Of a stretch of DNA of 64,000 nt, positions 58,886 to 64,000 are shown piece after piece. The DNA lies in assembly GCA_020850455.1 (NCBI GenBank), contig JADZEQ010000002.1, positions 159,219-223,218 on the forward strand, read 5' to 3'. The notes beneath the pieces were generated by a model. The model saw only the letters and a program-made list of their open reading frames with translations. It did not search any database and had not been told where the DNA came from. The first letter of the stretch is position 1. Every line of letters begins with the position of its first letter. Source of the DNA: Sphingomonadaceae bacterium (GTDB taxonomy: Bacteria > Pseudomonadota > Alphaproteobacteria > Sphingomonadales > Sphingomonadaceae). A program made the position numbers and the translations under genes.

Positions 58886-60601
58886 ATGGCCTCTACGGCT
58901 AACCCGACGCGCGATGATTTTGCCGCGCTTTTGAATGACAGCCTTGGCGGTGCCGCCACGCAGTTCGAAGGACGCGTGGTCAAGGGCACCATCACCGCGA
59001 TTGAAAATGACCTCGCCATCATCGACGTTGGCCTCAAGAGCGAAGGCCGCGTGCCGCTGCGCGAATTTGCCGCGCCCGGCCAAAAGGCCGAGTTGAACGT
59101 CGGTGACGAGGTGGAAGTCTTTGTCGATCGCGTGGAAAATGCGATGGGCGAAGCGATGCTGAGCCGCGACCGTGCGCGTCGCGAAGCCGCTTGGGATCGT
59201 CTGGAAACCGAATTTGCCAATGAAGGCCGCGTCGAAGGCGTCATCTTTGGCCGCGTCAAGGGTGGCTTCACCGTTGACCTCGGTGGTGCGGTGGCCTTCT
59301 TGCCCGGCAGCCAGGTCGACATCCGCCCGGTGCGTGATGTTCAGCCGTTGATCGATCTGCCGCAACCCTTTCAAATCCTCAAAATGGATCGCCGTCGCGG
59401 CAATATCGTCGTCTCGCGCCGCGCCATTTTGGAAGAAACCCGTGCGGAACAGCGCAGCGGCCTCATCCAGAATCTGGCCGAAGGGCAGATTATCGACGGC
59501 ATCGTCAAGAATATCACCGATTATGGCGCCTTTGTTGATCTGGGCGGCATCGACGGCCTGCTGCACGTCACCGACATGAGCTACAAGCGCGTCAACCACC
59601 CGAACGAAGTCATCAACATCGGGGATTCGGTGCGCGTACAGATTGTGCGCATCAACCGCGACACGCAGCGCATTTCGCTGGGCATGAAGCAACTCGAAAG
59701 CGATCCGTGGGAAGGCGCCGAAGCCAAATATCCGCTGCACGGCAAATTCTCAGGCCGCGTCACCAACATCACCGAATATGGTGCCTTTGTCGAACTGGAA
59801 CCCGGCATTGAAGGCCTGGTGCATGTGTCGGAAATGAGCTGGACCAAAAAGAACGTCCACCCCGGCAAGATTGTTTCGACCAGCCAAGAGGTCGAGGTTA
59901 CCATTATCGAAGTGGACAGCGACAAGCGCCGCATCAGCTTGGGCCTCAAGCAAGCGCAGTCGAACCCGTGGGAAAGCTTTGCCAGCACCCATCCGGTTGG
60001 CTCGACCGTCGAAGGCGAAGTCAAAAATGCCACCGAATTTGGCCTGTTCATCGGCCTGCCGGGCGATGTCGATGGTATGGTGCACATGTCCGACATCGCG
60101 TGGGGCATTTCGGGTGAGGACGCACTCAACCTGCATCGCAAGGGTGAGATGGTCACGGCCGTCGTGCTCGACGTCGATGTGGAAAAAGAACGCATCTCGC
60201 TGGGCATGAAGCAGCTGGAAAAGGGTGCCCCTGCGGTCGCAACGGGCGCCGCTGCAACTGGTACGACGCTCAAAAAGAACGACATCGTCACCGTTACCGT
60301 GCTCGAAGTTCGCGATGGCGGGCTCGAAGTGCAGGGCGGCGACAGCGGAGCCACGGGCTTCATCAAGCGGACCGACCTTGGCCGCGATCGTGACGAACAA
60401 CGCCCCGAACGTTTTCAGGTTGGGCAAAAATTCGATGCGATGGTCATCGGCTTTGATCGATCCAAGAAGCCCAATTTCTCGGTCAAGGCGATGCAGATTG
60501 CCGAGGAAAAGCAGGCCGTCGAACAATATGGTTCGTCCGATTCGGGCGCATCGCTTGGCGACATCCTTGGCGAGGCATTGAAGGCCAAACGCGAAGGTTA
60601 A
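58886..60601 (+). CDS. rpsA: 30S ribosomal protein S1
   Basis: 571 residues with six S1 repeats. Each repeat carries an opening like GIVKNITDYGAFVDLGGIDG, with the second-level motif 'LLHVTDMS' or 'LVHVSEMSW' marking the RNA-binding strands. S1 recruits mRNA to the small subunit. The ATG at 58886 follows AAAGGAAA. Long antisense frames over it are codon-bias shadows. A good terminator follows. It is separated from cmk by 241 bases that hold its promoter and leader. Confidence 0.97.
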   Translation: MASTANPTRDDFAALLNDSLGGAATQFEGRVVKGTITAIENDLAIIDVGLKSEGRVPLREFAAPGQKAELNVGDEVEVFVDRVENAMGEAMLSRDRARREAAWDRLETEFANEGRVEGVIFGRVKGGFTVDLGGAVAFLPGSQVDIRPVRDVQPLIDLPQPFQILKMDRRRGNIVVSRRAILEETRAEQRSGLIQNLAEGQIIDGIVKNITDYGAFVDLGGIDGLLHVTDMSYKRVNHPNEVINIGDSVRVQIVRINRDTQRISLGMKQLESDPWEGAEAKYPLHGKFSGRVTNITEYGAFVELEPGIEGLVHVSEMSWTKKNVHPGKIVSTSQEVEVTIIEVDSDKRRISLGLKQAQSNPWESFASTHPVGSTVEGEVKNATEFGLFIGLPGDVDGMVHMSDIAWGISGEDALNLHRKGEMVTAVVLDVDVEKERISLGMKQLEKGAPAVATGAAATGTTLKKNDIVTVTVLEVRDGGLEVQGGDSGATGFIKRTDLGRDRDEQRPERFQVGQKFDAMVIGFDRSKKPNFSVKAMQIAEEKQAVEQYGSSDSGASLGDILGEALKAKREG

Positions 60602-60629
60602 TCGGTTCAACATACCGAGTTTTTGAAAG

Positions 60630-60662
60630 AAGGGCCGCCTGAAAAGGTGGCCCTTTTCTTTT
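60630..60662 (+). terminator. Rho-independent terminator after rpsA
   Basis: AAGGGCCGCC (60630-60639), a 6-base loop, and GGTGGCCCTT (60646-60655) form a 10-bp stem with one G-T pair, followed by TTCTTTTG. It lies 28 bases after the rpsA stop. Confidence 0.85.
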
Positions 60663-60708
60663 GAAATTCCATAACGAAATGACGAAACATATGAATAGGT
60701 GACAATAC

Positions 60709-60736
60709 TTGATTAACCGTCGCCTTGCTTTATATT
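60709..60736 (+). promoter_or_regulatory. Candidate promoter for ihfB
   Basis: TTGATT (60709-60714) and TATATT (60731-60736) are separated by 16 bases, a good sigma-70 arrangement. It would start transcription near 60743, leaving a leader of about 120 bases before the ihfB ATG. Confidence 0.45.
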
Positions 60737-60863
60737 TGGCGCCGACGCCGTTCGACCTAGCATTGCTGCGCCCGACAATCGTTTCGATGCAGGGGACATG
60801 GCGGGTCGCAACCTTGTCCACCACGTCCTGTGGTTGGAACATTTATTGAGGGACGAGAAATAT

Positions 60864-61145
60864 ATGATCCGCTCCCAGCTGGTTCAGCAGCTTGCCGACG
60901 CCAACCCCACCCTGCGACACAATGACATTGAAGCCATTGTCGGCGTATTCTTCGACAGCATTATCGACCATCTGGCCAAGGGTGGTCGTGTCGAACTGCG
61001 GGGATTTGGCAGCTTTTCGACCCGCGCTCGTGCATCGCGCACGGGGCGCAACCCGCGCACCGGGGCGAGCGTTGCCGTGCCCGCCAAACGGGTTGTCCAT
61101 TTCAAGGCGGGCCGGGAAATCCGCCAACGCCTCAACGCCGACTAA
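60864..61145 (+). CDS. ihfB: Integration host factor subunit beta
   Basis: 93 residues of the HU/IHF family. IHF bends DNA as a heterodimer with IhfA. Landmarks are MIRSQLVQQLA at the start, VELRGFGSFSTR in the core, and the DNA-arm segment GRNPRTGASVAVPAK with the Arg-Asn-Pro tip that intercalates. The C-terminus KAGREIRQRL is the IHF-beta ending. The ATG at 60864 is preceded by GAGGGACGAG at a suitable distance. It follows rpsA as in most proteobacteria. Confidence 0.96.
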   Translation: MIRSQLVQQLADANPTLRHNDIEAIVGVFFDSIIDHLAKGGRVELRGFGSFSTRARASRTGRNPRTGASVAVPAKRVVHFKAGREIRQRLNAD

Positions 61146-61223
61146 CGTCTGGCCGTTAATATCAGGCGAGGGTGCACTGCACTCTTGCCCAACGCGCATC
61201 ATGCTGCGACAGGACAGCCATGG

Positions 61224-61309
61224 GCGGACGTGGCGGAATCGGTAGACGCAGCGGACTTAAAATCCGTTTTCCCAAGGAAGTGCGGGTTCGAGTCCCGCCG
61301 TCCGCACCA
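61224..61309 (+). tRNA. tRNA-Leu (anticodon TAA)
   Basis: An 86-base class II tRNA with encoded CCA. Acceptor stem GCGGACG/CGTCCGC; anticodon loop CTTAAAA with anticodon TAA. The long variable arm contains TTTTCCCAAGGAAG. It reads UUA and UUG. Confidence 0.97.
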
Positions 61310-61366
61310 TTTTTCCAGCTGCAATATATGCTGGCGGGACGCGCGCCCGGAAAATCACGATCAGGC

Positions 61367-62917
61367 ATGCACAGCGATGGGGGGGCACCGCGTCCATATA
61401 CTGCCGGTTGCAACGACCCTCGCGGCGGAAGGCTTTTACCGCGACTGCGCGCCCGCACACTTTGCGCATTTATTGCCGCCGCCACATTGCTGAGCGCGTG
61501 CGGCATTGGCGACGACAATGGCACACCGCGTGTCACCGCCATCGGCAACTTACACCGCAACATCGCACGCACCGCAATGCCATGGTCGATGGCAGACCGG
61601 CTATATGCAGACGCCATTGGCCAAGGACTCGTCACCTTGTCGAGCGATGGTCAAGTCGAAGCGGGACTCGCCGAACGATGGACGGTGATCGACGATGGCC
61701 GGAGCTATATTTTCCGATTGCGCGACGCGCATTGGGTTGACGGGCGGACAGTGACGGCAGGCGATGTTGCTGCGATGTTGCGCCAGCGGCTCGGCTCACT
61801 CGGCAATACATCCCCGCTTGGGCCCGCGCATATCCGCTCGATCCGCGCAATGACCGGCCGGGTGATAGAAGTGCAATTGACCCGCCCCATCCCCGATTTC
61901 CTCGAACGACTGGCACAAAGCGATTTATACCTGTTGCGCGCTGGCGGGTGGGGCCCAATGCGCGGGCGCTGGAATGGTGCCAGCGTTTCGCTGCGCCGCG
62001 ATAATGACATGCGCCCCGGCAGCGTTGCAGAGGGGACAGAGACACCCGCCGAACAGCTGCAATTTTGGGGTTCGCCTTCAAGTGTGCGCGCCATCGCCCA
62101 GTTCGTCGATGGGGATGTTGATGCCGTCATCGGCGGACGTTTTGACGCATGGCCATATGTAGAAGCCGCCAATGTCCCCGATTCGGCACTGGCCATTGAC
62201 CCGGTCCAAGGATTGTTCGGCCTTATGGCTACCCCCGATGATCGCGACAGTCCCACCGCCGATGCTGGGGTGCGCCATGCGATCGACATGGCGATTGATC
62301 GAACCCAAGTTGCGCGTGCCATCGGTGTACCGGGCTGGCAGCCGCGCATTACCATAAGGCCCGCAGGTCTCGCCGGGGTCGAACCGCCTTTGCCTGTATG
62401 GCAGAGCCTGAACGCGGGGGAACGCCGCACGCGCGCGCGCGCCCTACTGCGCCAATGGAGCGACCATCATACCACGGCGACAGATGGCGTGCGGCTGCGC
62501 ATTGCCCTGCCCGATGGCCCGGGCGCGCGACGGCTCTTTGCTTGGCTGCGCGCCGATTTGCGGAGCATTGGCTTTCAGCCGGTCTTGGTTCCGCTTTCGG
62601 CCAGTGCCGATCTGCGTTTGGTGGATGATGTTGCGCCGGGAAATGATGCGGCTTGGTATATGGATCGGCTGCGCTGCCGTGCACCGATGGACTGCGATGC
62701 AATGGAAGCCCGGACCGCAGCACTAAATGAAGCTGTGGACGACGCAGCGCGCCGCGCGGCGCTCACCAACCTTGACGACGCCATGTTGCGCCATGCGGGC
62801 TTTATCCCCTTTGGCAATCCGGTGCGCTGGAACCTGCGCACGCCGCGCCTCGCCAATTTCGCTATCAATGCCCGCGGCTGGCATGGCTTGTATCGGCTGA
62901 CCGAACCCCCACATTGA
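61367..62917 (+). CDS. Peptide/nickel-type ABC transporter substrate-binding lipoprotein
   Basis: 516 residues of the solute-binding protein family 5 (OppA/DppA type). The lipobox LLSAC follows a hydrophobic stretch (TLCAFIAAATLLSAC, about 30-44). Family landmarks: GLVTLSSDGQVEAGLAERWTV then YIFRLRDAHWVDGRTVTAGDV, and GVRHAIDMAIDR in the second lobe, broken at family landmarks. No permease or ATPase genes are adjacent, so the transporter is unlinked or the protein is an orphan. The start 61367 lies 57 bases after tRNA-Leu and has a weak ribosome site. Its stop overlaps the longer form of the next gene (TGATG). Confidence 0.83.
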   Translation: MHSDGGAPRPYTAGCNDPRGGRLLPRLRARTLCAFIAAATLLSACGIGDDNGTPRVTAIGNLHRNIARTAMPWSMADRLYADAIGQGLVTLSSDGQVEAGLAERWTVIDDGRSYIFRLRDAHWVDGRTVTAGDVAAMLRQRLGSLGNTSPLGPAHIRSIRAMTGRVIEVQLTRPIPDFLERLAQSDLYLLRAGGWGPMRGRWNGASVSLRRDNDMRPGSVAEGTETPAEQLQFWGSPSSVRAIAQFVDGDVDAVIGGRFDAWPYVEAANVPDSALAIDPVQGLFGLMATPDDRDSPTADAGVRHAIDMAIDRTQVARAIGVPGWQPRITIRPAGLAGVEPPLPVWQSLNAGERRTRARALLRQWSDHHTTATDGVRLRIALPDGPGARRLFAWLRADLRSIGFQPVLVPLSASADLRLVDDVAPGNDAAWYMDRLRCRAPMDCDAMEARTAALNEAVDDAARRAALTNLDDAMLRHAGFIPFGNPVRWNLRTPRLANFAINARGWHGLYRLTEPPH

Positions 62918-62961
62918 TGGTTGCGGGCGCAGGCACCACGCTCGACGGACGGAGGATTTGG

Positions 62962-63399
62962 ATGGAAAAGGTCAATGCACGCTTTGATGATCTGGCAGCG
63001 CGCCTCGCCATCGACACGCAGGATCCGGCCAAGATTCGCCAGCGGGTCGAATGGCTCGAAATGCTGCTCGAACGCTCACTGACTCTGCCCGGCACCAAAA
63101 TGGGCGTCGGGCTCGACTCAATTGTCGGCCTCGTACCGGTGATCGGCGATATCATCACTGCGGCCATGGGTGCCTATATCGTTTGGGAGGGGCGCAATCT
63201 GGGCATGTCCAAATGGCAGCTCGCGCGGATGAGCGGCAATATCTTGTTCGACACATTGGTCGGTGCCGTGCCGGTTGCGGGGGATGCGCTCGATTTTCTC
63301 TTCAAATCGAACAGCCGCAACCTCAAAATTATCAAACGCCACCTCGACAAACATCATCCGACAACCGGGATTATAGAGGGCAAAGCGGTGCGCAAATGA
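62962..63399 (+). CDS. DUF4112 membrane protein
   Basis: 145 residues. The DUF4112 core is KMGVGLDSIVGLVPVIGDIIT, split here at the family landmark GLVPVIGD, followed by a second helix AAMGAYIVWEG and GAVPVAGDALDFLFKSNSRN. The two 'PV(I/A)GD' turns are typical. Function is unknown; it probably sits in the inner membrane. The ATG at 62962 follows GGAGGA at 5 bases; an upstream ATG at 62917 overlaps the preceding stop. Confidence 0.85.
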   Translation: MEKVNARFDDLAARLAIDTQDPAKIRQRVEWLEMLLERSLTLPGTKMGVGLDSIVGLVPVIGDIITAAMGAYIVWEGRNLGMSKWQLARMSGNILFDTLVGAVPVAGDALDFLFKSNSRNLKIIKRHLDKHHPTTGIIEGKAVRK

Positions 63400-63410
63400 T
63401 ACGTCGGTGA

Positions 63411-63719
63411 CTAACGCTTGCGGACAAACTCCGCCCGCAGGACAAGCCCCTTTATCCCATCATATCTGCAATCGATTTCCTGTGCATCGCCGGTCAGGCG
63501 GATCGATTTGATGAGGGTGCCCTGACGCAGCGTCTGCCCAGCCCCTTTGACGACCAGATCCTTGACCAAGGTCACCTGATCACCGTCGAACAATATATTG
63601 CCAACCGCATCGCGCACCTCCACCCGGCCCGCCTCGGCACGGCGGGCGGCCAGTTCCGACGCCGGCATCCACTCCCCACTATCCTCATCATACACATATT
63701 CACCGCCATCATCGGCCAT
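63411..63719 (-). CDS. PhnA domain protein (YjdM-like), zinc ribbon lost
   Basis: 102 residues. The C-terminal 65 residues match the PhnA/YjdM domain: DAVGNILFDGDQVTLVKDL, then GQTLRQGTLIKSIRL and EIDCRYDGIKGLVLRAEFV, all hallmark segments. The N-terminal zinc ribbon of E. coli YjdM, with two CxxC pairs, is replaced by an acidic region without cysteines (YVYDEDSGEWMPASEL). The protein was once linked to phosphonate use in name only; its function is unresolved. It faces the DUF4112 gene, 11 bases apart. Confidence 0.88.
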   Translation of the reverse strand: MADDGGEYVYDEDSGEWMPASELAARRAEAGRVEVRDAVGNILFDGDQVTLVKDLVVKGAGQTLRQGTLIKSIRLTGDAQEIDCRYDGIKGLVLRAEFVRKR

Positions 63720-64000
63720 ACCCTATCCTCCCGTTCCACGCGCACAGTAACGCGCCGCAGCATATATGCGTATCAGCTACACCCAATGGTGCAATGGTTC
63801 GACCGAAAGCGGGTGGAACGGTAGGGGCTTTTCGGGCAAATGCCTGCCGGGCATTTACTATTCCGGCAAAATGGTGCCCAGAAGAGGCGTAAAAATTCTG
63901 TCTCAGGCAATGCCGAGGCATCCCTAACCACACTGTAATTTTGCCGATTTGGCTTGTAAGGTGTTCGCGGTCGGTCGCCCACATTTGCCTGAAATCCCAC
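63720..64000. other. 281-bp terminal region without a supported gene
   Basis: No convincing coding sequence to the end of the window. The palindromic AAATGCC-TGCCG-GGCATTT (63838-63856) is a perfect 7-bp stem with a 5-base loop; it lacks a T run. The rest is unremarkable, and open frames here look random in composition. Upstream signals for the PhnA gene may lie in the first 60 bases. Confidence 0.4.

Noticed and set aside
58868..60613. Two long minus-strand open frames (290 and 287 codons) across rpsA
   Set aside because: They are codon-bias shadows of the six S1 repeats; composition is unlike real proteins and rpsA is unambiguous.
1..64000. CRISPR arrays, rRNA operons, intact insertion sequences or prophage genes
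   Set aside because: No regularly spaced repeats, transposase, integrase or rRNA sequence was recognised; only short tandem duplications and one decayed restriction-modification remnant are present.
63773..64000. 75-codon minus-strand frame at the window end
   Set aside because: No recognisable domain, random-looking composition and no clear start signal; it may continue outside the window but cannot be supported here.

Overview
The window looks like a chromosomal segment of an alphaproteobacterium, most likely of the order Sphingomonadales. The reasons are the high GC content (about 60% or more by eye), the alphaproteobacterial gene pairings (a TlyA / TspO-like / UbiK / YbjN / ProC run, YceD next to a ubiquinol-cytochrome c chaperone, a FYDLN-acid protein followed by aroA, cmk, rpsA and ihfB), COQ9, and a riboflavin gene cluster whose RibB carries an N-terminal helix-turn-helix. 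Almost everything is core metabolism. No rRNA, prophage, intact insertion sequence or CRISPR array was seen.

Layout. 1-4473: end of a probable SPFH protein, a small Arc-like protein, then rpe, a heparinase II/III-like protein and purH. 4646-10659: a DEAD-box helicase on the minus strand, then a plus-strand trio (UDP-galactopyranose-mutase-like flavoprotein, GtrA, large GT-C-like membrane protein) that looks like an envelope-glycan cassette. 10656-18752: msrB, a CYP153-like cytochrome P450, a NatAB-like ABC exporter, prs, glutamine-dependent NAD synthetase and a GGDEF protein. 18856-22120: gltX, a tonB-like gene with a candidate Zur operator inside its promoter, and an epoxide-hydrolase-like enzyme. 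22163-27716: the riboflavin block ribD, ribE, an exported unknown protein, HTH-ribB with a degenerate RibA half, an EamA transporter and ribH. 27787-34358: old yellow enzyme, a second EamA transporter, COQ9, feoA-feoB, ssb, yceD and the bc1 chaperone. 34482-42027: bamE, dsbD, tlyA, a TspO-like protein, ubiK, ybjN, proC, marR and ilvE. 42098-46632: tRNA-Gln, an S41 protease lipoprotein, and a thiolase plus MFS transporter behind a strong palindrome.

46629-47847, just 3' of tRNA-Tyr, is the one accessory-looking patch. It holds the 3' end of an hsdS gene, an intact 236-codon gene with a PD-(D/E)XK-like pattern, and the first codons of an hsdR gene, all joined by ATGA overlaps. I read it as a decayed type I restriction-modification locus. 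48007-55561 holds rlmB, a ferredoxin, a 3-methyladenine glycosylase, GST, a PhzF/MocR divergent pair, an HD protein, and a compact minus-strand block of two membrane proteins, folE and an ECF sigma factor. 55895-63719 holds tRNA-Ala, the FYDLN protein, aroA, cmk, rpsA, ihfB, tRNA-Leu, an oligopeptide-binding lipoprotein, a DUF4112 protein and a PhnA-domain protein.

Functional themes: purine, PRPP, NAD, riboflavin and tetrahydropterin cofactor supply; respiratory assembly (COQ9, UbiK, bc1 chaperone, DsbD); metal uptake (FeoAB, Zur-type TonB). The most unusual point is that the riboflavin enzyme RibB appears to carry its own DNA-binding domain, with three copies of ATGTGA/TCACAT packed over the predicted promoter and a start codon that coincides with the predicted transcription start. 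This suggests an autoregulated riboflavin branch that does not use an FMN riboswitch.
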